Source: Isosphaeraceae bacterium EP7
GTDB lineage: Bacteria; Planctomycetota; Planctomycetia; Isosphaerales; Isosphaeraceae
Assembly (NCBI GenBank): GCA_038400315.1
Contig: CP151667.1
Coordinates: 6,707,174 to 6,771,173 of the forward strand
Length of the DNA stretch: 64,000 bases
Direction of reading: 5' to 3'
Part shown: positions 28,049 through 36,331 of the stretch, in pieces
Layout: each line of letters starts with the position of its first letter
Numbering within the stretch: the first letter of the stretch is position 1
The notes under the pieces: generated by a model
The model's database searches: none
What the model saw: only the letters and a program-made list of their open reading frames with translations
What the model was told of the DNA's origin: nothing
Program-made: the position numbers and the translations under genes

Positions 28049-29926
28049 GTGCCGGACCTCCTCCCCCCAAACGTAAAACCGGCGACCGAACATTTTGGAT
28101 CAGCCGAGAACATCCTGGCGGCCCACGGCGAACTGCTGTCGAGCCTACCCGAAAAACCCGGGCCGGCCGACCTCGCGCGTGCGACCGAGTTCATCGGCCG
28201 GGCGGTCGCCACCGGAGCCCTGCTTGACTCCCTCGACGACCGCAAGCAGGCCCAGGCCCTGATCGACTACTGGGCGGCGTCCCTGATCACCGAATACCGC
28301 GAGACGCCCGTCCGCGGGCCGACGTCCCGGGTCAAGCCGGCGGTGACGGTGCTCGCACCTTTCGCGGCCGACGCCGTCCTCGGCGTGGTCGAGGAGGCCG
28401 ACCGTCGGCTTCAGGCGCTGCCGGCGGAGTACCGGGACCTAGCCCCTCGAGTGCTGCTCCGCCTCGTCCGGATGTCGCCGGACTCGGACACGTTCCACTT
28501 GGCCGCCGCCACCCGCTCCGACCTCCGGGCCGAGGGGCCGGCGACCCGGGTCGATGCAGTGATCGAGGCGCTCGCCGACGCCAAAGCGATCCGCGTAACT
28601 CCAGCTGCCGACCCGACTGCCGATGTCGTCGAACTGCGGTACGAGGCCCTGACACGGGTGTGGGGCTTGCTCCGGTCCGAGATGGAGGAGCGGCGCAAGT
28701 TCCGCGACGCCGTCCGGTTCTGGGACCGGGCCGGCCAGGACCCCGTAGCCCTCGTCACGGGTTCGCTGCTGAACCGGATCGTGGGCTACCACGACCTGAA
28801 CTACCTCGAGAAGAAGTTCGTAAGTGGCTCCCGAGAGCGGGAGGTCCGGGGCGTCCGACTCTCCCGCCTTCTTGCGGTGAGTTTCGCGATCCTGGCGGCG
28901 GTTGCAATCTTCTTCGCGGTCAGGGCACGTTCGGAGGCGAAAAGCCGGGTGGCTCTGGCGGCGAATTTCGCGTTCAGGGAACGTTTGGAGGCGAAGAGAC
29001 GGGTGGCTCTGGCGGAGAAGAATGTCGAGCTGGCTAAGGATAAGGCGAATGCGTTGGAAGGTGAGAAAATGGCCCTCGCTGAGAAGGTGAAGGCCGAGGT
29101 GGCACGCGGGAAGGCGCTAGAAAATGAGAGAGTCGTTCTAAAACGAGAGAAGGGCCTGATCGAGAAGGTGGCTTCGCAAGAGCGAGAGAAGCAGGAAGCG
29201 ATCAAACTCGATGCAACAGTGACGAGCACGTCCACCCTGGCGACCGCGATGTTATTGATGCGTGAAGAGCAATACCAGACTCACGCGGCCAAGAAGCTCC
29301 TGATCATCCAGACGCTCGGCCAGGTCTTGTTCGCCGGGGACAAGGAAGCCGCCAACGCGGCCGCCAAGAACTGGAAGCGGCTCGAGGAGCAACTCGTCGA
29401 ACACGACCCAAACGACGATCATAAATTGTGGTTTGGCGACTTTCTTCGCTCGAAGTTCAAGGATGAGATCAAGCGGATCACGAGCGGCCATCCGCCGGAT
29501 CGGGCCCGCATCGAAGATCTGAAGAAAATCAGTTCCGCTCTCAGCCCGTACATCGCCAATATCAAGACGACCCAGGCCCTCGCGATCATCCGTCCGGTTC
29601 TCTTGGAGGAGTCGATCGGCCTCGCCGAACGATTGACCGGGGCGGCCACGGCCGGCGAGCCACTGTCCGACGTCGAGATATTCCGTCTCGCCTTCTGGCG
29701 ATTGAGGGCCGGAGGCCTCGTGATCGTCGCGAAGGACGACCGCGACTTCGAGAATGCCGTGGAGGCTTTCGCCGTCGCCCTCCGCCACTGGGAGGACGCG
29801 GACGCGGTCGCACCCCGCGAGATCGTCCAGGAGTTGTCGAAGGGCCTGGAACAGCTCCGTGCCGTGAAACTTCGCGTCCCACTTACGCAGACAGCGGTAA
29901 GAGTCCCGTCGAGGTCTCACCGATGA
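28049..29926 (+). CDS. STAND-like C-terminal winged helix, transmembrane and coiled-coil protein lacking a P-loop
   Basis: This 625-residue protein uses a GTG start. Residues ~55-85 (ALLDSLDDRKQAQALIDYWA) resemble the segment that precedes the NTPase in nSTAND1-type proteins. Residues ~100-265 resemble the region after the NTPase, including the VVELRYEALTRVWGLLRSEM winged-helix signature and DAVRFWDRAGQDP. One transmembrane helix (~273-291) and a Lys/Glu/Ala coiled coil (~292-375) follow, then a helical C-terminal domain. No Walker A or Walker B motif is present, so the ATPase is missing. It overlaps the lipase start by four bases (ATGA). The likely role is a membrane-tethered scaffold that signals with its EAD partner. 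Confidence 0.65.
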   Translation: MPDLLPPNVKPATEHFGSAENILAAHGELLSSLPEKPGPADLARATEFIGRAVATGALLDSLDDRKQAQALIDYWAASLITEYRETPVRGPTSRVKPAVTVLAPFAADAVLGVVEEADRRLQALPAEYRDLAPRVLLRLVRMSPDSDTFHLAAATRSDLRAEGPATRVDAVIEALADAKAIRVTPAADPTADVVELRYEALTRVWGLLRSEMEERRKFRDAVRFWDRAGQDPVALVTGSLLNRIVGYHDLNYLEKKFVSGSREREVRGVRLSRLLAVSFAILAAVAIFFAVRARSEAKSRVALAANFAFRERLEAKRRVALAEKNVELAKDKANALEGEKMALAEKVKAEVARGKALENERVVLKREKGLIEKVASQEREKQEAIKLDATVTSTSTLATAMLLMREEQYQTHAAKKLLIIQTLGQVLFAGDKEAANAAAKNWKRLEEQLVEHDPNDDHKLWFGDFLRSKFKDEIKRITSGHPPDRARIEDLKKISSALSPYIANIKTTQALAIIRPVLLEESIGLAERLTGAATAGEPLSDVEIFRLAFWRLRAGGLVIVAKDDRDFENAVEAFAVALRHWEDADAVAPREIVQELSKGLEQLRAVKLRVPLTQTAVRVPSRSHR

Positions 29927-31086
29927 ACGAACGTTCGAATTCGAAAAGCGGCGGTCAGCCATCGTCCCCAGGAGATCACCCGAGGCAGGCCCCGCAGTCC
30001 CCTTCGTCATCGGCGATGCCACCGTTGAAGCCCCAAGTATCCCGAGACTCGTCCGGCACGTATGCCATGAGTTGGACGATCCCACTTCACGTGACCGTCA
30101 CGATCGGGCCGCCGATGCCGTCGATCGCCCCGGCCCCGACTCCGCCCGGCGGGCGTGTGACGGCGCGAGAGGGGCTGTTCGGGCGACCCGCGCCTGTCGT
30201 ACCCATGGGACGGTTCCGAGCCGGCTCGCTCGGGGCTGGCCGGTTCGAGTGGGAGACCGCGCTGTCGCTCGCCCTGGCCAGCAAGCTCGCATACGACGGG
30301 GAGGCCGTCGTCCGAAGCACGGCGATCAGTACCTGGGGGTTGCGGGATTGCCGGTTCATCGAGTCGGACGATACCCAGTGCTTCGTGGCCTGGTCGGACG
30401 ATGTGGCCCTCGTCTCGTTCCGCGGGACCGAGAGCCTCGGAGACTGGCTGGGAAATCTGAATGCCCTAAGCACGACCCGAGGGTACGGCACAGTCCACCG
30501 TGGCTTCCTCGGGGCATTCCAGGTCGTCGATGCGCAGCTGAGGGCGGTGCTCTCGGGCCTCTCCGGACGCCCGGTGCTACTGACCGGCCACAGCCTTGGG
30601 GGCGCTCTCGCCTCGGTCGCCGCGGCGGAATGGCAGGGACAATTTCCCATTTCCTGGATTTATACGTACGGCCAGCCGGCCGTCGGCAAGGGGGACTTCC
30701 CGACCTTCATCGAGGGCCACTACGCCGGGAAATACTTCCGGTTCGTCAACGACGACGACGTCGTGCCCCGCGTCCCGCCGACGTTCCACCACGTTGGTCG
30801 CCTCATTCATTTCGATGCGAGCGGTGGTCTCGAGAACCGATTCGAATCGGCCGCCACCGCGTTGGCAAACGAGGCAATTGGCCCTGTCGCGCCCTCGCCT
30901 GAGGCCCCCCCTATGATGACCGAGGAGGAATTCGATCGGATGCGAGCCCGGCTACTAGAAGAGCGGGCCCGGGCCAGAATTGCCGGCACTGAGGCGATGG
31001 AGGCTCCGCAACTCGAAGGTTTCCTCCCCAGCGTCAGCGACCACAGCATCGACCAGTATCTCGCCAAGGTCGCGGCCAAGGTCTGA
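29923..31086 (+). CDS. Class 3 (alpha/beta hydrolase) lipase effector with WTIP element
   Basis: This 387-residue protein has a Pro/Ser-rich disordered N-terminus carrying the element SWTIPLHVTVTIGPPMP (50-66). That is the same pattern as in the linker of the protease-nuclease at 24087. A Lipase_3 domain follows: VSFRGTESLGDWLGNL, TVHRGFLGAF, LLTGHSLGGALA with nucleophile S224, NDDDVVPRVPP with the Asp (about D278/D279), and HHVGRLIHF giving the His. The C-terminus is a charged helix. There is no signal peptide, so it would act from inside on membrane or storage lipids, as expected for a membrane-damaging immune effector. It is the last gene of the plus-strand operon. Confidence 0.83.
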   Translation: MNERSNSKSGGQPSSPGDHPRQAPQSPSSSAMPPLKPQVSRDSSGTYAMSWTIPLHVTVTIGPPMPSIAPAPTPPGGRVTAREGLFGRPAPVVPMGRFRAGSLGAGRFEWETALSLALASKLAYDGEAVVRSTAISTWGLRDCRFIESDDTQCFVAWSDDVALVSFRGTESLGDWLGNLNALSTTRGYGTVHRGFLGAFQVVDAQLRAVLSGLSGRPVLLTGHSLGGALASVAAAEWQGQFPISWIYTYGQPAVGKGDFPTFIEGHYAGKYFRFVNDDDVVPRVPPTFHHVGRLIHFDASGGLENRFESAATALANEAIGPVAPSPEAPPMMTEEEFDRMRARLLEERARARIAGTEAMEAPQLEGFLPSVSDHSIDQYLAKVAAKV

Positions 31087-31167
31087 GTCGGTCCGAAACC
31101 TTGTTTATTGATCCTAAGGATGGTTGGGCCCTTTCTGTCCGGATCGGGGCCGGTAATGCTGCCGGAC

Positions 31168-31446
31168 CTAACGACCACTCGATCCGCCCAAGAGATTGAG
31201 AACCGCCAGCCAATACCGGGGCGCCTCGAGGCAATCCTCGCGGCGGGAGCGGATGCGGGTAGTCTCTGCCCGGGCGAGGATTCTCTTGATTAATACCACG
31301 GAGGCCTCGATGGTGAAGGCGGCGCCGGCGAAGTTGCTGATGCCGAGGGCGAGGAGGGCGGCCAGGGGGGGCGATTCGCGACATGGGAGGCGGGTTCTCA
31401 GGGGTTGGTCTAGGTGGGATTTGACGAGCGGTCCACTGCTGGACAT
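31168..31446 (-). CDS. Small putative membrane protein
   Basis: The frame gives a 92-residue protein starting MSSSGPLVKSHLDQPLRTRL. It has a central hydrophobic stretch (PPLAALLALGISNFAGAAFT, about residues 27-46) and a basic C-terminus. It is not recognised. The main support is a strong GGGAGG site seven bases before the ATG at 31446. It converges on the lipase gene at the edge of the island. Confidence 0.4.
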   Translation of the reverse strand: MSSSGPLVKSHLDQPLRTRLPCRESPPLAALLALGISNFAGAAFTIEASVVLIKRILARAETTRIRSRREDCLEAPRYWLAVLNLLGGSSGR

Positions 31447-31601
31447 CGTCGCCTCCCGAGCCCCTCCCTCCCATAGTTGAATGATGTTACACACATTCGT
31501 GATAATTCTCGGGAAACAAACTAAGTAGGTCACCAGTAGTGATTGGACGACTCCCCGGAGTTGACCTATGGTTGCGATAGCCCTACAGAGGACTCGCGAC
31601 C

Positions 31602-32647
31602 ATGGCCCTGATCACACTCCAGCCGGCCGAGCGCGAGCACCTGCGCGGACTGGCCCGTCACTCCGACGACCGCCGCGTCATCCACCGCGCCCTGGCCCTG
31701 CTGGACCTCGATTCCGGCCAGCCGCCGCTCGCCGTCGCCGCTCGGCTCGGCGTCAGCCGATCGACCGTCTACAACTGGGCCGGCCGGTTCGCCAAGGAGC
31801 GAGATCCAAGCCCGTCGCTGGGCGATCGCCCGCGCGCCGGCAGGCCGCCGGCCGCCAGGCGGGCCGCCGAAGAGTCGGCCGAGGCCGCCCTGGGGACGGA
31901 TCCCCGCGCGGCCGGCTATCGCCACACCAACTGGACCGTGCCCCTGCTGCTGGCCCACCTGAACCGGGCCTCAGGCCAGCAGGCCAGCGGCACCACCATG
32001 CGGCGGGCCTTGCACGGGCTGGGCTATCGCTGGAAGCGGCCCCGCTTCGTCCTCTCGCGCCGATCGCCCACCTGGCGGCAGGCCAAAGGGGGCTGAGGCG
32101 CGGGCTGCCCGGACGCACGCGCACCGTCGTCCTCTTCTCCGACGCCACCATCCTCACCGAGACTCCGCCGCTGCGGGCCGCCTGGGCCAGGGCTGGCCAG
32201 CAGGCCGAGGTGCCGATCACCGGCAACCGCGACCGCCGCGTCCTCTTCGGCGCCATCGCCGTGGGCCGCGGCACGCTCCGCCTGGACCGCGCCGGGCAAT
32301 GGAACCAGGACAGTTTCCAGAGCCATCTGCGGCACTTCCGCCCGACCTGGCGCGGCTGGCGGATCGTGCTGTTCCTGGACCGGGGCTCGCCGCACACGGC
32401 CAGGCGGTCGCGGGCCCTGGCCAAGCAGTTCTCCATCGAGCTACGGTTCCTGCCGACGGCGTGCCCGGAGCTCAACCCGATGGAGGGCCTGTGGCGCGAG
32501 ATCAAGGGGCAGATCCTGGCCAACGAGCCGACGCCCGAGCTGGACGTTTCGCTGGAGTGTGCCGTCGATCACCTGATGGCCATGACCGGCAAACAACGAC
32601 GCCAAACCGCCCGCATCCTCTCCGAGAACTTCTGGCTAGCCACTTAA
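31602..32647 (+). CDS. IS630 family transposase in two overlapping frames
   Basis: The first frame (31602-32096) is the helix-turn-helix part: ALLDLDSGQPPLAVAARLGVSRS, VYNWAGRF, RPRAGRPP, then YRWKRPRFVLSRRSPTWRQA, ending KGG-stop. The second frame, one base back, continues LRRGLPGRTRTVVLFSDATI, VPITGNRDRRVLFGAIAVG, RIVLFLDRGSPHTARRS and LPTACPELNPMEGLWREIKG, a complete DDE domain. Together they give about 348 residues, the full family length. The switch falls at AAAGGGGGC near 32085-32096. Programmed -1 frameshifting or a single-base error would both explain it. The DDE residues in FSDAT, LFLDRGSPH and ELNPMEGLW are intact. Confidence 0.8.
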
Positions 32648-33497
32648 AGCCTGTTGAGAAAGCTACATTTTCGGTAGTCGGCGGGCCATCAGATGGATCA
32701 TCGCCAACTTGACGAATGCTTCGCTGCTTGCGGTCGTCGCCTCGTAATCCTTGCTCAGCCGACGGTTCCGCCCCAGCCAGGTGAAGGTCCGCTCCACACG
32801 CCAGCGGAATGCGATCGGCTCGAACTTGCCGTCGCCGGGGCGCTTCGCCTTGATCTCCAGCCGCAGCCGGTTGCGGCCCCGCAACGCATGGACCCACTCG
32901 GCGATCCCGCCGTTGTCGATCCCGTCGGCGACGATCAGCCGCAGCCGCATGAAGCGGTGCCGCAGCGGGGCCAGGACCAGCCTCGCACCGTCGCGATCCT
33001 GGATACGCGCGGCGTGGACGACCACCGAGAGGATCAGCCCCAGGCCGTCGACGAGGATGTGCCGCTTGCGGCCGGCGACCTTCTTGCCGGCATCGTAACC
33101 TCGGGGCCCCCTTTTTCCGTCGTCTTGACCGACTGGCTGTCGAGGATGGCCGCCGACGGCTGGCGCGGCCGGCCGTGGGCCTGGCGCAGGTCGCCTCGGA
33201 GCAGGTCCATCAGGCGGTCGAGGGTGCCGTCGGCCTTCCAGATGCGGAAGTACCAGTACGCGGTGGCCCAGGGGGGCAGGTCGTGCGGGATCGCGCGCCA
33301 CTGGCAGCCGGTGCGCGCGACATACAGCAGGGCGTTGACGATGTCCCGCCGGTCGTGCTTGGCGGGCCGCCCGCCCGGCTTGGGTGAGGGGATAACGCGG
33401 CAGACCTGGGCCCACTCGGCGTGGGTCAGGTCACTCGGATACGCGATTCGTGTGTCCATTCCAGAAGGCTAGGTCACGCTTTCCCAACAGGCTTTAA
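32644..33497 (-). mobile_element. IS5 family insertion sequence with terminal inverted repeats
   Basis: Near-perfect inverted repeats bound the element. The left end at 32644-32663 reads TTAAAGCCTGTTGAGAAAGC, and the right end at 33478-33497 is its complement with one mismatch. TTAA on both sides may be the target duplication, which would put the element proper at 32648-33493. The left TTAA overlaps the stop codon of the IS630 transposase. The element is about 850 bp, normal for the IS427 group of IS5. Confidence 0.8.
32663..33459 (-). CDS. IS5 family transposase in two overlapping frames
   Basis: The first frame (33034-33459) reads [54 protein letters not shown] and [16 protein letters not shown]. 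The second frame (to 32663), one base back, continues [59 protein letters not shown] and the tail [12 protein letters not shown]. The join lies in GGAAAAAGGGGGCCCC near 33106. The combined product is about 265 residues, full length for the family, with DDE residues present (LDSQS, VADG, RVERTF). IS427-group members commonly use frameshifting, so this may be functional. Confidence 0.8.
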
Positions 33498-33723
33498 GAC
33501 TCGAGTGACGTCCCCCAATTTCCTGGTCCAACTTTCCGGGGCAGGTCAGGAAAATCTTCCTTATTTCGGCACGACACCATAGAACCTTGCGAGAGATCCT
33601 GTAAAAGTACAAACCTCGCATGATTCATATGACCCGACGAACCATAATCGGGGATGAGCGATTCGCGAGGGTGACCGTGAATCCGCTCCCGGCAGCCAGG
33701 CTGGCAAATTAACGGAACATCAA

Positions 33724-36276
33724 ATGATTAATCGTCGTTCGATGCTGAAGGCCACGGCGATGAGCGTCCTGGCGGGGGGCGCTAAGGCGCAAGAACTGCC
33801 GGGCCCTTACGACGACCCGACCGCGAGATTCGACAAGGCGAAGCAGGACCAGTTGCCGAGCTGGGCGTTCCGTGACGAGCTCTGGATCCCCCTCGTCCCG
33901 CGACCGGTGAACGTCGGGTGGTACGACGCGCTCACCTCGACACCCGGCGGGACGCCTCCCCCTTTCAGCCCCACGGACCCGGTGCCGATCGGACACGTCT
34001 TCCACGGCATCGCCCGCGAGTGGGGCGAAACGCCGCTGCATTGGAAGGACCTGGGCTGCCGGCCGGAGCCCGGACAGACGGCCTCCCAATGTTGGAGTGA
34101 TAAGCATGAAAATATGGGTTTCGTCGAATCGTATGAAAGAAAGGAGAACGGCGAGGCGGTCGAGTTGATCCACAACTGGGGTCATTTCCCGATCAAGTGC
34201 TTCAAGATGCCGATCCTCGAGACGAAGAAGGCGTTGGCGCACGCCGCGCTTCCCGCGAGGCTCTACGGATACGGCGGCATGGTGCCTGGTCCCACCATGA
34301 AGATGAGGCTCGGGCAACCCGTCGTCGTCCGGTTCGAGAACCATCTGGAGACCGAGCTCTCGGTCCACCTGCACGGCGCGCACAGCCCGTCCCATAGCGA
34401 CGGATTCCCCTCGTTCTACGTCCTCCAGGGCAAGTCGCGTGATTACTTCTACCCCAACATCCTCCCCTTGAGGAAGCCGATGGAATCCGACAAAGGGCGT
34501 GCCCGGCCCATGTGTCTGAGCCCGCACAAGTTGGTGGCGGACGACGGCGAGTCCCAATCCACCATGTGGTATCACGACCACGGGATGGACGGCACGGGCT
34601 ACAACGTGGCCAAAGGCCTCGCCGGCTTCGCCCTCTGCTTCGGTGAACGCGAACTGGAACTGATCGCGAACGGGACCTTGCCGGGCCTGGGGCCGAAGTC
34701 GTGCGAGGATCCCGAGCGGCAAGGCGTCAAGACGTCCGCCCGAGACGTCGAAGACCTGGAAGAACCGGGCTATCCGGGCTACTACAAGCGTTGCAAGGAA
34801 CCCTATGCCAACCCGTTCGACATCCCCATCGTGCTCCAGGACAAGGTGATCGACCCGAATACGGGGCAGGTTGCCTATGAGACGGCGGGGCACAACGGCT
34901 ATCTCGGCCACACATTCCTGCTCAACGGGGTCGCCTATCCCCACCTGAACGTGAGCAACCGCAAGTATCGGTTCCGCTTCCTCAACGGGTCGAACTCGCG
35001 GATCTATCGCTTGAGGCTGCTTTCCGAGGCAGAGTTCCACGCCCGGTTCGGGGGCCAGCCGGCCTCGGTCCCGGCGGCCGTGCCGGCGGAAGTGGGCGTC
35101 GTCGAGGCGGACGACATCGGCGGTGGCAGCATGGACGAGGCCTCGCTGCCCTTCCTGAGGATCGGTAAGGACTCCTGGCTCTGGTCGAAGGCCGAGCAGA
35201 AGAAGAGCGTCGTCCTGGCGATGGCCAACCGCGCGGACCTCGTGGTCGACTTCAAGTTGTTCGCGTCGCACCTGAAGTCGCGGGACGATCAGGCCGTCTT
35301 CTACCTGGTCAACACGATGCCCCAAGCCGACGGTCGCGGCCCCAGGGTCAAGCTCGAGGACGGCGGCGACCCCCGCGTGCTCCCCCTGCCGATCGACGTC
35401 GAGGCCGACGCCAAGAAGGGGATCCCGGAGTCCAAGATCGCCGAACTGGACCGTCCGATCCCCCTGATGAAGATCATCGTCAAGGGGCCGCCCCTCGACT
35501 GCAAGCTCGACGCGAAGGTCGAGCACGGGACCGAACTCATCCCTCATCACCCGATCGGCGACGACGAGGTGCAGGTCGTCCGCGAGTTCATCTTCGAGCG
35601 TGGCAAGGGGGCGTGGAAGGTCAATGGCCGGTTCTACGACCCCAACATCGCCAACGCCACCCCCACGATCGGCACCGCGGAGGAGTGGATTCTCCGCAAC
35701 GGCGGCGGCGGCTGGTGGCACCCGATCCACATCCATCTCGAAAGCCACCAACTCATCAGCTACCAGAAGGATTTCGAGGCGGACGGCATCATCGATACCG
35801 GGGATCCGCCGGCCATCCCCCGGCTGGCGAACCTCGTGGAACTGGTGGACAAGTTCGACGAAGGACAGCAGCGTGGGCTCCACGACACTCAGGTCCTGGG
35901 CCCGAACACCGTAGCACGCATCCGCATGAGGTTCCGGACCTGGAACGGGCCTTTCGTGTTCCATTGCCACAACCTTGAACACGAAGACATGCGAATGATG
36001 CACAACTTCGAGCCGGTCCCCAGGCCCTTCACGGACGCCGAGGCCGAGGGGAAGCCGGACCGGTTCGACCGCCGGAGGAAGCTCGCGAACATCGCGCCCG
36101 ACGCCCGGACCCACGGCAATGACGTCACGTTGCAGCCGGACCCGTCCGCCCCGGGCTACCACGAGTCGCATCGCCGGATCGGGGAGCTCGACTGGTCCCA
36201 TTCGGCGATTCCCACGACGCCCGTCGAGGATGGGGGAGCCTACCAGATCCCCCCTCGCGCGAAAGAAGGGCGATGA
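33724..36276 (+). CDS. Large multicopper oxidase, Tat-type leader
   Basis: This 850-residue exported oxidase has an N-terminal NRRSMLKATAMSVLAGGAKA leader. All four copper-binding blocks are present: H215-L-H-G-A-H220, W282-Y-H-D-H286, H666-P-I-H-I-H671, and H747-C748-H749-x3-H753-x4-M758, so type 1, 2 and 3 copper sites look intact with an axial Met. It is larger than typical three-domain laccases (about 500-600) and has long inserts between blocks 2 and 3. It couples oxidation of a metal or organic donor to oxygen reduction. It heads a run with a SCO copper chaperone and a di-haem peroxidase, which suggests metal oxidation or copper redox chemistry in the periplasm. Confidence 0.9.
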   Translation: MINRRSMLKATAMSVLAGGAKAQELPGPYDDPTARFDKAKQDQLPSWAFRDELWIPLVPRPVNVGWYDALTSTPGGTPPPFSPTDPVPIGHVFHGIAREWGETPLHWKDLGCRPEPGQTASQCWSDKHENMGFVESYERKENGEAVELIHNWGHFPIKCFKMPILETKKALAHAALPARLYGYGGMVPGPTMKMRLGQPVVVRFENHLETELSVHLHGAHSPSHSDGFPSFYVLQGKSRDYFYPNILPLRKPMESDKGRARPMCLSPHKLVADDGESQSTMWYHDHGMDGTGYNVAKGLAGFALCFGERELELIANGTLPGLGPKSCEDPERQGVKTSARDVEDLEEPGYPGYYKRCKEPYANPFDIPIVLQDKVIDPNTGQVAYETAGHNGYLGHTFLLNGVAYPHLNVSNRKYRFRFLNGSNSRIYRLRLLSEAEFHARFGGQPASVPAAVPAEVGVVEADDIGGGSMDEASLPFLRIGKDSWLWSKAEQKKSVVLAMANRADLVVDFKLFASHLKSRDDQAVFYLVNTMPQADGRGPRVKLEDGGDPRVLPLPIDVEADAKKGIPESKIAELDRPIPLMKIIVKGPPLDCKLDAKVEHGTELIPHHPIGDDEVQVVREFIFERGKGAWKVNGRFYDPNIANATPTIGTAEEWILRNGGGGWWHPIHIHLESHQLISYQKDFEADGIIDTGDPPAIPRLANLVELVDKFDEGQQRGLHDTQVLGPNTVARIRMRFRTWNGPFVFHCHNLEHEDMRMMHNFEPVPRPFTDAEAEGKPDRFDRRRKLANIAPDARTHGNDVTLQPDPSAPGYHESHRRIGELDWSHSAIPTTPVEDGGAYQIPPRAKEGR

Positions 36277-36331
36277 GCGCCCGCTCGCTTGGTCGGATTT
36301 GATCAACCCGTGATCCTGCGAACATGATCGG

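Larger units (their letters stand above)
31551..33543 (+). mobile_element. IS630 family element apparently interrupted by a nested IS5
   Basis: The IS630 transposase (31602-32647) has a possible left end at 31551-31566 (CTCCCCGGAGTTGACC). A similar inverted copy lies at 33525-33543 (reading TGCCCCGGAAAGTTGGACC on the complement), beyond the IS5 element. If these are the two termini, the IS5 landed just after the transposase stop codon. The ends match imperfectly, with a 2-base gap, so the outer limits are an inference. Confidence 0.45.

Noticed and set aside
30087-30650. 187-codon minus-strand frame inside the lipase gene
   Set aside because: It is Arg/Pro/Ser-rich without a ribosome site; the plus strand has a full lipase domain.
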